Shown one piece after another: positions 9,968 through 19,954 of a stretch of 64,000 nucleotides of DNA (position 1 is its first letter; each line of letters starts with the position of its first letter). The notes under the pieces were generated by a model, which saw only the letters and a program-made list of their open reading frames with translations, had not been told where the DNA came from and did not search any database. The stretch covers positions 248,001-312,000 of the forward strand of contig NZ_CAJHCQ010000003.1 in the NCBI RefSeq assembly GCF_904848665.1, read 5' to 3'. Both the position numbers and the translations under genes were made by a program. The DNA comes from Paraburkholderia hiiakae (GTDB taxonomy: Bacteria; Pseudomonadota; Gammaproteobacteria; Burkholderiales; Burkholderiaceae).

Positions 9968-10135
9968 TTACTTGATCTTGGTTTCCTTGTACTCGACGTG
10001 CTTACGAACAACCGGGTCGAACTTCTTGATCGACATTTTTTCCGGCATGTTGCGCTTGTTCTTCGTGGTCGTGTAGAAGTGACCCGTGCCTGCGGTCGAC
10101 TCGAGCTTGATCTTGTCGCGGATACCCTTGGCCAT
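9968..10135 (-). CDS. rpmG: 50S ribosomal protein L33
   Basis: The 55-residue product is of L33 type, with [14 protein letters not shown] at the start and YTTTKNKRN, then [15 protein letters not shown]. It lacks the CxxC zinc motifs, as in the C-minus paralogue. It is translated 10 bp downstream of rpmB on the same strand, the conserved rpmB-rpmG pair of proteobacteria. Confidence 0.97.
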   Translation of the reverse strand: MAKGIRDKIKLESTAGTGHFYTTTKNKRNMPEKMSIKKFDPVVRKHVEYKETKIK

Positions 10136-10145
10136 GATTTACTCC

Positions 10146-10379
10146 TTACAGTTCGCCGCGTGCGCGCAGGTCTGCGAGCACGGAATCGATGCCGTTCTTG
10201 TCGATCAGGCGCAGGCCTGCGTTCGAGATGCGCAGACGCACCCAACGGTTTTCGCTTTCAACCCAGAATCGGCGGTTTTGCAGATTCGGGAGGAAACGGC
10301 GCTTGGTCTTGTTGTTAGCGTGGGAAACGTTGTTGCCGCTCATCGGCGCTTTCCCAGTGACTTGGCATACGCGTGCCAT
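10146..10379 (-). CDS. rpmB: 50S ribosomal protein L28
   Basis: The 77-residue L28 starts [10 protein letters not shown] and contains [15 protein letters not shown] and [16 protein letters not shown], all L28 signatures. It is the first gene of the rpmBG operon. The region upstream (10380-10647) carries the promoter and no other gene that I can support. Confidence 0.97.
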   Translation of the reverse strand: MARVCQVTGKAPMSGNNVSHANNKTKRRFLPNLQNRRFWVESENRWVRLRISNAGLRLIDKNGIDSVLADLRARGEL

Positions 10380-10647
10380 AAGTGCACTCCTACGGAATTC
10401 TGAGTTCGAGAGCCGCTTAAGTTTCCCAGGGCGAGAAATGGCCGGAAAAGAGAGCGCTCACGTATGGATGAGAGACAACCTCGAACCCAGGCCATATTTC
10501 CCCTAGGAAGCCTTGATGGCTTTCGGAACAGGGTTGGAAATAGGCAAACCGTGATTCTAGCAGAAAAAAGCCTGGAAAATCAAACCCGATTTGCGCGTGT
10601 TGTTGTGCGGCGCCGCAGTTGCCTGCACTCTCCACCCCGCAGCCGCC

Positions 10648-11472
10648 TCAACTCCAGCCGTGGCGCGCGAAGGAAAACGTCTCCCGCGTGCCAATGACCA
10701 GGTGGTCGATGAGTTGAACCTCCACGAGCGCCAGCGTTTCGCGCAACACCCGCGTGAGGCGCCGGTCGCTCGCGCTCGGCTGCACCGCGCCCGATGGGTG
10801 ATTATGGGCGACGATCAGGCTCGCGGCATTGAGCGTTAGCGCGCGCCGCACGATTTCACGAGGATACACCGCCATGCGCGTGAGCGAGCCGCGCGAGCTT
10901 TCCTCGGAGCGGATCAGCCGATGGCGGGCATCCAGAAAGAGGCAAATGAACACCTCGTGCGGCCGCCCGCCGATCAGGAGACGCAAATAGTCCTCGACCG
11001 CGCCCGGAGAGTCGACGAGCGGCTTGTCGTCGAGCGCCTCGGCGAGCGCCCGCCGTGCGAGCTCGGTCACCGCTTGCAACATCGACGCTTTTGCGGGCCC
11101 GATGCCGCGCAGGGCCTCGAATTCTTCGCGCTGCGCATCGAGCATCGCGCGCAGCGAACCGAATTGGGCCAGGAGCGTGCGGGCCACCTCGAAGACATCG
11201 TGGCCCGGCAAGCCGGAGCCGAGCAGGATCGCGAGCAGCTCCGCGTCCGATAGCGCGGCCGCGCCCGCCGTGCGCAGTCGCTCGCGGGGCATGTCGCGGC
11301 GCCGTGCTGCAGGCGCCGCGCCATTGCGGACCGACACCGGAGGCGCAGCCGGCGCGGGAAGTGCGGCGTTGCCGGGGCCATGCTCCGCGCAACCCAGACC
11401 GCGCGGGCGGCCGGCGAGGGCGCCGCCAACTGTACTGGGTGCCGTGTCGGGCATGCACGCAAGTTCGGTCAT
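10648..11472 (-). CDS. radC: RadC/JAMM-domain protein
   Basis: RadC family (UPF0758), a protein with an N-terminal helix-hairpin-helix ([13 protein letters not shown]) and a C-terminal MPN+/JAMM metalloprotease-like domain. The zinc motif HNHPSG with downstream SASD is complete. The biochemical role of the family is unsettled; the old DNA-repair name is not well supported. I prefer ATG 11472, which has a GGAG six bases upstream, over a GTG at 11484. The N-terminal ~60 residues are low-complexity and Ala/Pro/Arg-rich. The gene is divergent from fkpB. Confidence 0.92.
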   Translation of the reverse strand: MTELACMPDTAPSTVGGALAGRPRGLGCAEHGPGNAALPAPAAPPVSVRNGAAPAARRRDMPRERLRTAGAAALSDAELLAILLGSGLPGHDVFEVARTLLAQFGSLRAMLDAQREEFEALRGIGPAKASMLQAVTELARRALAEALDDKPLVDSPGAVEDYLRLLIGGRPHEVFICLFLDARHRLIRSEESSRGSLTRMAVYPREIVRRALTLNAASLIVAHNHPSGAVQPSASDRRLTRVLRETLALVEVQLIDHLVIGTRETFSFARHGWS

Positions 11473-11661
11473 GACAGTCTCCACAGACTAATAAGGAGCG
11501 CGCAGCGCACGTGAGCACCGGCGGTGGCAGTGCACAATCGCGCCGCGACCGCCCCGGCCAAGTGGCTTACAATAGATGTTTTCCGGCCGCCCAAGGCAGG
11601 CCGGGCCGGCGCCTTGCGGCGCGTACGCGCGAAGCGCGCGTTCCGACGAAAAGAGTTACGC

Positions 11662-12117
11662 ATGAGCATCATCGACATCTCCGAAGTGAAACCCGGTTCC
11701 CACGTGACGCTGCATTACCGGCTTTCGCTCGCCGATGGCACCGAAATCGTCAATACCTTTGTCGACCGTCCCGCCACCCTGCTGATGGGCGCCGGCCAGC
11801 TCGCGCCGCCGCTGGAAGATATTTTGCAGGGCCTGAAGGTGGGTCACCACTCGACCTTTCAGCTAGAACCGGGCGTCGCTTTCGGCCAGCGCAACCCCGA
11901 CCTGATCCAGCGCGTCTCGCTCAAGACCCTGCGCGAGAACGGCATGATCGGCGAGGAGTTCAGCCCGGGCGACCTGATCGAGTTCAATGCGCCCAACGGT
12001 GGCCGCTACGCGGGTGTGCTCAAGGAAGTGAACGAGACTTCCGCCCTGTTCGATTTCAACCACCCGCTCGCTGGCCAGGCGGTTGCGTTCGAAGTGCAAA
12101 TCATCGGAATCCTTTAA
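11662..12117 (+). CDS. fkpB: FKBP-type peptidyl-prolyl cis-trans isomerase (SlpA/FkpB type)
   Basis: A cytoplasmic FKBP-fold prolyl isomerase/chaperone of the SlyD-SlpA subgroup, 151 residues. The opening [12 protein letters not shown] and the PAT(L)LMGAGQL segment match the FKBP core. The insert-in-flap region [16 protein letters not shown] follows. It lies 5 bp upstream of ispH, the conserved fkpB-ispH order. A TACAAT hexamer at 11568-11573 is a candidate -10 for this operon. Confidence 0.93.
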   Translation: MSIIDISEVKPGSHVTLHYRLSLADGTEIVNTFVDRPATLLMGAGQLAPPLEDILQGLKVGHHSTFQLEPGVAFGQRNPDLIQRVSLKTLRENGMIGEEFSPGDLIEFNAPNGGRYAGVLKEVNETSALFDFNHPLAGQAVAFEVQIIGIL

Positions 12118-12122
12118 AGCCC

Positions 12123-13094
12123 ATGACCAACACGGACACGTCCCTCATCGCAGATCTGACTGAAGCGGAAATCCTGCTCGCCCAGCCGCGCGGCTTCTGC
12201 GCCGGCGTCGATCGGGCCATCGAGATCGTCGAACGCGCGATCCAGCTTCACGGCGCACCGATCTACGTGCGTCACGAGATCGTCCACAACGCGTATGTCG
12301 TCGAAGACCTGCGCAAGAAGGGGGCGATCTTCATCGAGCAGCTCGATGAAGTCCCGTCCGGCAACACGGTGATCTTCAGCGCGCACGGCGTCTCCAAGTC
12401 CGTGCGTGCCGACGCCGAAGCGCGCGGCCTGCGCGTCTACGACGCGACCTGCCCGCTCGTCACGAAGGTGCACGTGGAAGTCGCGAAGATGCGCGACGAA
12501 GGGCTCGACATCGTCATGATCGGGCACAAGGGCCATCCGGAAGTGGAGGGCACGATGGGGCAGGTGGCCGAGGGCATGTACCTCGTCGAAGACATTGCCG
12601 ACGTCGAGGCGCTCGCGCTGCGCGATCCGCAGCGCGTGGCGTTCGTCACGCAAACCACGCTTTCGGTGGACGACGCCGCGGAAATTATCTCGGCGCTCAA
12701 GGCGCGCTTTCCGGCGATTCGCGAGCCGAAGAAGCAGGACATCTGCTACGCCACGCAGAATCGCCAGGACGCCGTCAAGTTCATGGCGCCGCAGTGCGAT
12801 GTCGTGATCGTGGTGGGCAGCCCGAACAGTTCGAATTCGAACCGGTTGCGCGAAGTGGCTGAGAAGCGCGGCATTCCGGCCTATATGGTGGATGCCCCTG
12901 AGCAAATCGACCCCCAGTGGCTCGCGGGCAAGCGCCGGATCGGCCTGACGGCCGGTGCGTCGGCTCCCGAGGCGCTTGCACAGGAAATCATTCGCCGCCT
13001 GCACGAACTTGGTGCGCGCAACGTCCGCGCACTCGAAGGCATCGAGGAGAACATTGCGTTCCCCTTACCGCGCGGCCTTGGCCAGTCGGTCTGA
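12123..13094 (+). CDS. ispH: 4-hydroxy-3-methylbut-2-enyl diphosphate reductase
   Basis: Last enzyme of the MEP isoprenoid pathway; an Fe-S enzyme that makes IPP and DMAPP. The 323 residues have the three cluster cysteines in [12 protein letters not shown], in [11 protein letters not shown] and in [10 protein letters not shown]. Substrate-binding histidines sit in HEIVHN and IGHKGHPE, and the [12 protein letters not shown] block is present. It is co-transcribed with fkpB and ends in a terminator at 13115-13140. Confidence 0.98.
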   Translation: MTNTDTSLIADLTEAEILLAQPRGFCAGVDRAIEIVERAIQLHGAPIYVRHEIVHNAYVVEDLRKKGAIFIEQLDEVPSGNTVIFSAHGVSKSVRADAEARGLRVYDATCPLVTKVHVEVAKMRDEGLDIVMIGHKGHPEVEGTMGQVAEGMYLVEDIADVEALALRDPQRVAFVTQTTLSVDDAAEIISALKARFPAIREPKKQDICYATQNRQDAVKFMAPQCDVVIVVGSPNSSNSNRLREVAEKRGIPAYMVDAPEQIDPQWLAGKRRIGLTAGASAPEALAQEIIRRLHELGARNVRALEGIEENIAFPLPRGLGQSV

Positions 13095-13114
13095 AGCCTC
13101 CCGCTTCCCGCCAG

Positions 13115-13140
13115 AACGCGCCCATCCGGCGCGTTTTTTT
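13115..13140 (+). terminator. Terminator after ispH
   Basis: AACGCGCC / GGCGCGTT stem with a short CATC loop followed by seven T residues. Confidence 0.85.
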
Positions 13141-13541
13141 ATGCCCCAGACGCGTGCGGGACGCCAAATAATAAGGGCCATATTAATAGAAAAAGGAGGT
13201 TAACCTCACATTGGGCGGGTGTTCTTATTAGTGTTTTCGCTAGAGTGGGGCATCGAATCATGTGGTGTGACCCCTATTTAATGGGTCGATTGACACGCGT
13301 TCGACATGAATGCACCGCGCCGGGGCGGGATTTTTATGCCCTCCCTTAAATACCATTCATTTAAACCAATGCCCGCCCGACAAGGCATTGCGGCGATTAT
13401 CCGCAACACATGATGCGAAGTCCGTCGATTTTTGGTGCAACTGGTGCACGAAAATGCGGCGCAACCTGTGGTGCAACCTGGTTCATACGCTTATCTAAAA
13501 ATATGGTTGCAATGCAGGAAAACCCTGCCGGTTCAACAATA
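13141..13541. other. AT-rich regulatory region upstream of the liv locus
   Basis: No gene is supported here. The stretch is clearly AT-richer than its surroundings. It holds a perfect 12-bp palindrome GAGGTTAACCTC at 13196-13207 and three direct TGGTGCA repeats at 13433, 13442 and 13469. TGGTGCA matches the half-site of NtrC boxes (TGCACCA-N-TGGTGCA), but the halves here run in the same direction. This looks like the control region of the branched-chain amino acid transporter. Confidence 0.45.
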
Positions 13542-13569
13542 TTGCCCGTCGCATAATTGGCGTTACAAT
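13542..13569 (+). promoter_or_regulatory. Candidate sigma-70 promoter for the liv leader
   Basis: TTGCCC at 13542-13547, a 16-bp spacer and TACAAT at 13564-13569. Transcription would start near 13576, about 70 bp before the leader ORF at 13645. This is a pattern match only. Confidence 0.4.
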
Positions 13570-13644
13570 GCGCGCGTTCTGAGGGCTGGATTCGTTGAGA
13601 AGGCCATCAGGCAAGCATTTCGGAAGGCGCAGGAGACCTGATTA

Positions 13645-13947
13645 ATGCAATTCAAGTCTGTTTTTGCCGCGTCATCGATTAATGCGGTTGCGCTGTGCAA
13701 CGCGCGGCACAGCCGCAGTGTCGAGACGGGCATGAGCGCAACATCGATCATTCCTGGCATGCAGATTGCTTTTGCATGCTCCGGCGTTGTCATGCCGGTT
13801 CGCCGCCTGGGTGCGATGGATCTCGCGGGTGAGATTCCGAAGTGCGTGGGCGGCCGGGGAGAGGGAGTCATGGCGTTTGACGCATTCGCGTTTGCCGGCC
13901 GCAAGGCTTGCCGCGAATACGCCAACGCGAATATGACGCGTAGTTGA
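13645..13947 (+). CDS. Possible 100-codon leader ORF ahead of livH
   Basis: This ORF starts with ATG after a GGAG-type site (caggagacctgatta) and ends 10 bp before a strong terminator. The first residues MQFKSVFAAS look like the beginning of a signal peptide. The remainder resembles no family I know, and GC at third codon positions is lower than in neighbouring genes. It could be a remnant of the periplasmic binding-protein gene expected at the head of a liv operon, a short unknown protein, or non-coding leader RNA. A GGCATGCAGATTGCTTTTGCATGC hairpin-like repeat lies inside it near 13757. Confidence 0.25.
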   Translation: MQFKSVFAASSINAVALCNARHSRSVETGMSATSIIPGMQIAFACSGVVMPVRRLGAMDLAGEIPKCVGGRGEGVMAFDAFAFAGRKACREYANANMTRS

Positions 13948-13956
13948 TTGAACCCG

Positions 13957-13988
13957 ACGGCACCGAACCATCCGACGGTGCCGTTTTT
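13957..13988 (+). terminator. Terminator inside the livH leader
   Basis: Perfect nine-base stem ACGGCACCG / CGGTGCCGT with a ten-base loop and a TTTTT tail. It lies 173 bp upstream of livH, so a transcript started near 13576 would be terminated or attenuated before the transporter genes. Confidence 0.75.
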
Positions 13989-14160
13989 GCATCCGCTTTT
14001 GGCGAGCCTGCCGCTGCAACACAGCGGCAACGCGAACCAGGGCGGCCAACCGTTACCGGTTTTTACTTCAATACCCGAAAGTGTCGTTGCGGTTCCGTAA
14101 AACATCGCCCACCGGCCGATGACGAGCGCGAATCCGGTTGCACGGGCTAAGGAGCATTAA

Positions 14161-15111
14161 ATGGATATTTTCATCCAGCAGATCCTGAACGGGCTGGTGC
14201 TTGGCAGCATCTACGCCATCATCGCTTTGGGCTACACCATGGTGTACGGGATTCTGGGCATCATCAACTTCGCGCACGGCGACGTGCTCATGGTGGGCGC
14301 CATGGTTGCGCTCTCCGCGATCAACGTGCTCCACAATCACTTCCCGGGCCTCGGGAACATCCCCACGCTGTGCATCGCCCTTGTGGTCGCCGCAGTGGTT
14401 TGTGCGGTCGTCGGGTACACGATCGAAAAGGTCGCGTACCGGCCGCTGCGCCGGGCGCCGCGCCTCGCACCGCTGATCACCGCGATCGGTGTCTCGATCC
14501 TGCTGCAGACGCTCGCCATGATCATCTGGGGCCGCAATCCGCTCGCGTTCCCCCAGCTCATCTCGACCGATCCGATCAACGTCATCAAGCCCACTGAAAC
14601 CGGCGTGGGCGCCGTGATCTCGATGACGGAAATCGTCATCATCGTCGTCGCGTTCCTCGTGATGGCGGGCCTCCTGCTCCTCGTGCACAAGACCAAGCTC
14701 GGCCGCGCCATGCGCGCCATCGCCGAGAACCCGAACAATGCCTCGCTGATGGGCGTGAACCCGAACTTCGTGATCTCGGCCACGTTCATGATCGGCTCGG
14801 CGCTCGCGGCGCTGGCCGGCGTGATGATCGCCTCGGAATACGGCAACGCGCACTTCTACATGGGTTTCATCCCCGGCATGAAGGCCTTCACGGCCGCGGT
14901 GCTGGGCGGTATCGGCAACCTCGGCGGCGCGATGGTCGGCGGCGTGGTGCTCGGTCTCATCGAGCAGCTCGGCGCAGGCTACATCGGCAACCTGACCGGC
15001 GGGGTGTTCGGCAGTAACTATCAGGACGTCTTCGCATTCATCGTGCTGATCGTCGTGCTCGTGTTCCGTCCGTCGGGGCTGCTGGGCGAACGTGTCGCGG
15101 ACCGCGCATAA
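14161..15111 (+). CDS. livH: Branched-chain amino acid ABC transporter permease LivH
   Basis: Inner-membrane permease of the LivH type, 316 residues with about eight hydrophobic segments. Family signatures include NGLVLGSIYAIIALGYTMVYGILGIINFAHGD at the N-terminus and GRAMRAIAEN, followed by a glycine-rich GGIGNLGGAMVGG stretch. It pairs with LivM to form the channel. It is first in livHMGF, with a 16-bp gap to livM. Confidence 0.95.
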   Translation: MDIFIQQILNGLVLGSIYAIIALGYTMVYGILGIINFAHGDVLMVGAMVALSAINVLHNHFPGLGNIPTLCIALVVAAVVCAVVGYTIEKVAYRPLRRAPRLAPLITAIGVSILLQTLAMIIWGRNPLAFPQLISTDPINVIKPTETGVGAVISMTEIVIIVVAFLVMAGLLLLVHKTKLGRAMRAIAENPNNASLMGVNPNFVISATFMIGSALAALAGVMIASEYGNAHFYMGFIPGMKAFTAAVLGGIGNLGGAMVGGVVLGLIEQLGAGYIGNLTGGVFGSNYQDVFAFIVLIVVLVFRPSGLLGERVADRA

Positions 15112-15127
15112 GAGGGAGTAGCACAAC

Positions 15128-16297
15128 ATGACTTCAATTCAACCGATCGAGCCGTCGACGACGCTCATCCCCGAAAAGAACACGACCAAAACGCTCGCCG
15201 TGGGTGTCGTGACTGCCATCGTCGTTGCTGCGCTGCCCTTCGTGGTCGGCGCCGCGGGCGGCAACTACTGGGTGCGCGTGCTCGACTTCGCGATGCTTTA
15301 CGTGATGCTCGCGCTGGGCCTGAACGTGGTGGTGGGCTTCGCCGGCCTGCTGGACCTGGGCTATATCGCGTTCTACGCGGTGGGCGCCTACGTCGCTGCG
15401 CTGCTGACTTCGCCACACCTCACCACGCAGTTCGCGTGGATCGCCAGCATGTTCCCGGGCGGCCTGCATACGCCGTACTGGATCGTGGTGCCGTGCGCCA
15501 TGGGGCTCGCCGCCATCTTCGGCGTGCTGCTCGGCGCACCGACGCTGCGTCTGCGCGGCGACTACCTCGCCATCGTGACCCTGGGCTTCGGGGAAATCGT
15601 TCGTATCTTCATGAACAACCTCGACCGTCCGGTGAACATCACCAACGGGCCGCAGGGCATTACCGGTGTCGCGCCGCTGCAGGTCTTCGGCTTCAATCTC
15701 GCGCAGCCGCACGAGGTCCTCGGCTTCACGTTCACGTCGGTGTACATGTACTACTACGTGTTCGTGATCTGCGCGCTGCTCGTGATCTGGGTGTGTACGC
15801 GTCTGCAGCACTCGCGCATTGGCCGCGCATGGGCCGCGATCCGCGAAGACGAAATCGCCGCCAAGGCCATGGGCATCAACACCCGTAACGTCAAGCTGCT
15901 CGCGTTCGCGATGGGCGCGTCGTTCGGCGGTCTTTCGGGCGCGATGTTCGGTGCGTTTCAGGGCTTCGTGTCGCCGGAATCGTTCACGTTCTGGGAATCG
16001 GTCGTCGTGCTCGCCTGCGTGGTGCTCGGCGGCATGGGCCACATCCCCGGCGTGATTCTCGGCGCCGTGCTGCTCGCCATTTTCCCCGAGTTCCTGCGCT
16101 CGACGATGGGCCCGCTCCAGCACATGCTGTTCGGCCACGAAATCGTCGATACGGAAGTCATTCGCCAGCTGCTCTACGGTCTCGCCATGGTCGTCATCAT
16201 GCTGTATCGCTCGGAAGGCCTGTGGCCCGCGGCGAAGCACGAGGACAAGATCGCGAAGATCGCCAAGCGCGCCAGCAAGAAGCCGGTTCGCGCATAA
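15128..16297 (+). CDS. livM: Branched-chain amino acid ABC transporter permease LivM
   Basis: Second permease of the HAAT-type uptake system, 389 residues. It shows the LivM signatures VGFAGLLDLGYIAFYAVGAY, GDYLAIVTLGFGEIVRI and GRAWAAIREDEIAAKAMGIN. The last is the cytoplasmic loop that docks on the ATPases. A cytoplasmic Lys/Arg-rich tail follows the last helix. The gene is closely spaced between livH and livG, all four genes being one operon. Confidence 0.95.
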   Translation: MTSIQPIEPSTTLIPEKNTTKTLAVGVVTAIVVAALPFVVGAAGGNYWVRVLDFAMLYVMLALGLNVVVGFAGLLDLGYIAFYAVGAYVAALLTSPHLTTQFAWIASMFPGGLHTPYWIVVPCAMGLAAIFGVLLGAPTLRLRGDYLAIVTLGFGEIVRIFMNNLDRPVNITNGPQGITGVAPLQVFGFNLAQPHEVLGFTFTSVYMYYYVFVICALLVIWVCTRLQHSRIGRAWAAIREDEIAAKAMGINTRNVKLLAFAMGASFGGLSGAMFGAFQGFVSPESFTFWESVVVLACVVLGGMGHIPGVILGAVLLAIFPEFLRSTMGPLQHMLFGHEIVDTEVIRQLLYGLAMVVIMLYRSEGLWPAAKHEDKIAKIAKRASKKPVRA

Positions 16298-16312
16298 CGG
16301 GGAGAACAGAAT

Positions 16313-17088
16313 ATGAGCAACAAACCCATCCGCCTGTCCGTGAAGGGCGTGAACAAGCGCTTCGGCGGCCTGCAGGCGCTGTCCGATGTCGGCCTGCAGA
16401 TCGAGGAGGGCACGATCTACGGCCTGATCGGTCCGAACGGCGCCGGCAAGACCACGTTCTTCAACGTGATTACCGGTCTCTACACGCCGGATTCGGGCGA
16501 ATTCAAGCTCGACGGCACGGCCTATACGCCGACCGCCGTTTATCAGGTGGCGCAGGCCGGCATTGCGCGTACGTTCCAGAACATTCGCCTGTTCGGCGGC
16601 ATGACGGCGCTCGAAAACGTGATGGTCGGCCGCCACGTGCGCACGAAGCACGGCCTGATCGGCGCGGTATTGCAAACGCCGTCGGAACGCAAGGAAGAGC
16701 GCGAGATCAAGGAACGCGCGATCGAACTGCTCGAATACGTGGGCATCGCGCAGTATGCGGACTACACGTCGCGCAACCTCTCGTACGGCCACCAGCGCCG
16801 TCTGGAAATCGCGCGCGCGCTCGCAACCGATCCGAAGCTGCTCGCGCTCGACGAGCCGGCGGCCGGCATGAACGCGACCGAGAAGGTCGAACTCACGCGC
16901 CTGCTCGACAAGATCCGCGCCGATGGCAAGACCATCCTGCTGATCGAGCACGACGTGAAACTGGTGATGGGCCTGTGCAACCGGATGACAGTGCTCGACT
17001 ATGGCAAGGTGATCTCCGAAGGGCTGCCGCAAGACGTGCAGAAGGACCCGAAGGTGATCGAGGCATATCTGGGCGCGGGGGTTCACTG

Positions 17089-17089
<1 letters not shown>
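16313..17089 (+). CDS. livG: Branched-chain amino acid ABC transporter ATP-binding protein LivG
   Basis: ABC ATPase of 258 residues. Walker A GPNGAGKTT is at about residues 42-50, the signature LSYGHQRRLEIARAL follows, and Walker B is LLALDEPAAGMN. The IARTFQNIRLF Q-loop region and the long insertion before the signature are typical of LivG. The stop overlaps the livF start by one base (TGATG). Confidence 0.96.
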
Positions 17090-17805
<716 letters not shown>

Positions 17806-17856
17806 GCTGGGAGAGTAAGCTGCATTGCGTTGCGGTCTACGCGACCGCATAAAATG

Positions 17857-17895
17857 CAAAAGCCGCATGGGTGGAAAACCCATGCGGCTTTTTTC
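17857..17895. terminator. Terminator between livF and the GNAT gene
   Basis: Long perfect stem AAAAGCCGCATGGGT / ACCCATGCGGCTTTT around a GGAAA loop, followed by TTTTTTC. It serves the two converging genes. Confidence 0.88.
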
Positions 17896-17915
17896 ATGGC
17901 ATCGACCAATAAAGT

Positions 17916-18386
17916 CTAGACGAGCGCTTCGGACTCCTGCACGGTGAGCCGCTTGCCGAGACTCACCACGGCATCGGCGCGATAGCCGAGCCGCTCGTAG
18001 AACGCGAGCACCTCGGCCTTGTCGGTTAGCACCTGAAGGTTGAGCTTAAGGCAGCCCATCGTGGCGAGCGCGTTTTCCGCATGGCGCACGAGCCGCGTGC
18101 CGAGACCATCGCGCCGCGCTTCGGGCGCAACGGCGACCGAATAGAGCCAGCCGCGATGCCCGTCGTAACCGGCCATCGCCGTGCCGACGAGCGCGCCGTC
18201 AACGTCGCCGTCGTTGCGAATCGCGACGAAGAAAAGCTCCGGCTGCGTGCCGAGCTTGTTCGCGATCGACAGCCGCGGATTGCGGTGCGGCCGGCTCGTG
18301 TCGTTGTACTCGGGAAACGCCTGCAGCCAGAGCGCGATCACCGCTTCGGTATCGGCTTCGCTGAACACGCGGATCGTGACGGACAT
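17916..18386 (-). CDS. GNAT family N-acetyltransferase
   Basis: A single GNAT domain, 156 residues. The acetyl-CoA pyrophosphate loop is EARRDGLGTRLV in the middle, preceded by the GWLYSVAVAP beta strand, with a C-terminal FYERLGY motif. This arrangement resembles the YpeA/RimI-like subgroup. The substrate cannot be told from sequence. The stop lies 21 bp from the liv terminator and the gene is followed upstream, on the same strand, by the ArgD-type aminotransferase. Confidence 0.88.
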   Translation of the reverse strand: MSVTIRVFSEADTEAVIALWLQAFPEYNDTSRPHRNPRLSIANKLGTQPELFFVAIRNDGDVDGALVGTAMAGYDGHRGWLYSVAVAPEARRDGLGTRLVRHAENALATMGCLKLNLQVLTDKAEVLAFYERLGYRADAVVSLGKRLTVQESEALV

Positions 18387-18404
18387 CGCTCGTGCTCCGT
18401 CCGA

Positions 18405-19589
18405 TTACAGCGAGTCGAGGATCGTGCGCAGCATCGCCATCATCTGGTCGATTTCCTGCGTAGTCACGTTCAGCGCCGGCATGAAGCGCAGCAGGTTCGG
18501 ACGCGCGGCGTTGAGCAGCAAGCCGTCGGGTTGCATGAGGCGCGCCTTCTCGACGATCTCCGGCCCGATGTCCTTGCCGAGCAGCAGTGCGCGCAGCAAG
18601 CCTTCGCCACGCTCGCCCTGGAAGCCGCGTTCAGCCGAAAGCTCGAGCAGCTTCTCGCGCAGATACTCGGCGCGAGCGCGCACGCCTTCGAGGAAGCCGG
18701 GCGCAACCAGTTGCGAGATCACCGAATAGCCCACGGCCGTCATCAGCGGGTTGCCGTTGTACGTGCCGCCCTGGTCGCCCGCTTCGAACACGGCGATTTC
18801 CTTCTTCGCGAGCAGCGCCGCGAGCGGCACGCCGCCGCCGATACCCTTGCCGAGCGTCATGATGTCCGGCTCGACGCCCGAGAGTTCGTAGGCGAAGAGG
18901 GTGCCCGCACGGCCGCAGCCGCTCTGCACTTCGTCGACGATCAGCAGGATGCCGTGCTTTTTCGTCAGCGCGCGCAGTTGCTGCATGAATTCGCGCGTGG
19001 CGGGAATGACACCGCCTTCGCCCTGGATCGGCTCGAGCATCACGGCGACGGTCTTCGCGTTGATGAGCTTTTCAACCGAGGCGATATCGTTCAGGTCCGC
19101 CTTCGGGAAGCCCGGCACTTGCGGCGCGTAGATCGTGTCCCAGCCCGGTTTGCCGCTCGCCGACATCGTCGCGATCGTGCGGCCGTGGAAGCTATGGTCG
19201 AACGTGATGATCTCGTAGGCGCCGTCGCGATGCTTCTTGCCCCACTTGCGGGCGAGCTTGATCGCGCCTTCGTTGGCTTCGGCGCCGCTGTTGGCGAAGA
19301 ACACCTTGTCGAAGCAGCTGTGCTCGGTGAGCAGGCCCGCGAGCTTCGCCATCGGCTCGTTGTAGAAGGCCGGCGACGGGTTGATGAGCAGGCGCGACTG
19401 CTTCTCCAGCGCCTCGATCATGCCTTCGTTGCAGTGCCCGAGGCTGTTGACGGCCCAGCCCTGGATGAAGTCCAGGTATCGCTTGCCTTCGTTGTCGTAG
19501 AGCCACGACCCCTTGCCATGCGTGAAAACGATTTCGGGCCGGTTGGTGATGTACATCAGCGACTCGATCGGGTACTCGGAATAATTCAT
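18405..19589 (-). CDS. argD: Class III aminotransferase, acetylornithine transaminase type
   Basis: PLP-dependent class III aminotransferase, 394 residues from the ATG at 19589. An upstream-extended reading is possible but adds a non-conserved leader that runs through a terminator. PLP contacts are visible: [10 protein letters not shown] for the phosphate, FHGRT, the [12 protein letters not shown] aspartate block, and the Schiff-base lysine in [11 protein letters not shown]. Motifs fit acetylornithine/succinyldiaminopimelate transaminase, which acts in arginine and lysine synthesis, although other class III omega-aminotransferases look similar. It lies 18 bp upstream of the acetyltransferase gene and may be co-transcribed with it. 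Confidence 0.85.
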   Translation of the reverse strand: MNYSEYPIESLMYITNRPEIVFTHGKGSWLYDNEGKRYLDFIQGWAVNSLGHCNEGMIEALEKQSRLLINPSPAFYNEPMAKLAGLLTEHSCFDKVFFANSGAEANEGAIKLARKWGKKHRDGAYEIITFDHSFHGRTIATMSASGKPGWDTIYAPQVPGFPKADLNDIASVEKLINAKTVAVMLEPIQGEGGVIPATREFMQQLRALTKKHGILLIVDEVQSGCGRAGTLFAYELSGVEPDIMTLGKGIGGGVPLAALLAKKEIAVFEAGDQGGTYNGNPLMTAVGYSVISQLVAPGFLEGVRARAEYLREKLLELSAERGFQGERGEGLLRALLLGKDIGPEIVEKARLMQPDGLLLNAARPNLLRFMPALNVTTQEIDQMMAMLRTILDSL

Positions 19590-19649
19590 GGCAACGGGCT
19601 CCGCGTTGGGGCTGCAAAAGGGTTGAAAACGGGGTTGCAAAAGATACGG

Positions 19650-19686
19650 CGGAAAAACAAAAAGCCACGGACTGGCCGTGGCTTTC
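19650..19686 (-). terminator. Terminator upstream of argD
   Basis: Reading leftwards, a perfect ten-base stem (AAAGCCACGG / CCGTGGCTTT on the plus strand, loop ACTGG) is followed by TTTTTGTTTTT. It separates the flavin reductase transcript from argD. The other ~330 bp of this gap (19590-19954) show no further gene. Confidence 0.75.
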
Positions 19687-19954
19687 GTGATTCGAACTTG
19701 CTGTGCGTTGAGAAGTGCAACGCGCGTCCGCGAGTAGCCAGGCCCTAGAGATGGGGCGAGCGGCGACGTCGGAGGGCGGACAGAATGCAGTTCATGGGCG
19801 CAAGAATACGACAAGCGGAACGACGATGTAAACCGTCAATGTGCCGAATTTTTCCAATCGGCCGAAGAATTTTTCGTGACGGCAGCCTGGTTGGTCAATT
19901 CGTGGTCGATGCGGGTCATTGCATTGTGCACGCAACGACCCGCTCGCACGACGC

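Noticed and set aside
13563..14105. A 180-codon minus-strand frame in the liv leader
   Set aside because: It crosses the terminator at 13957-13988, has no ribosome site and no recognisable motif.
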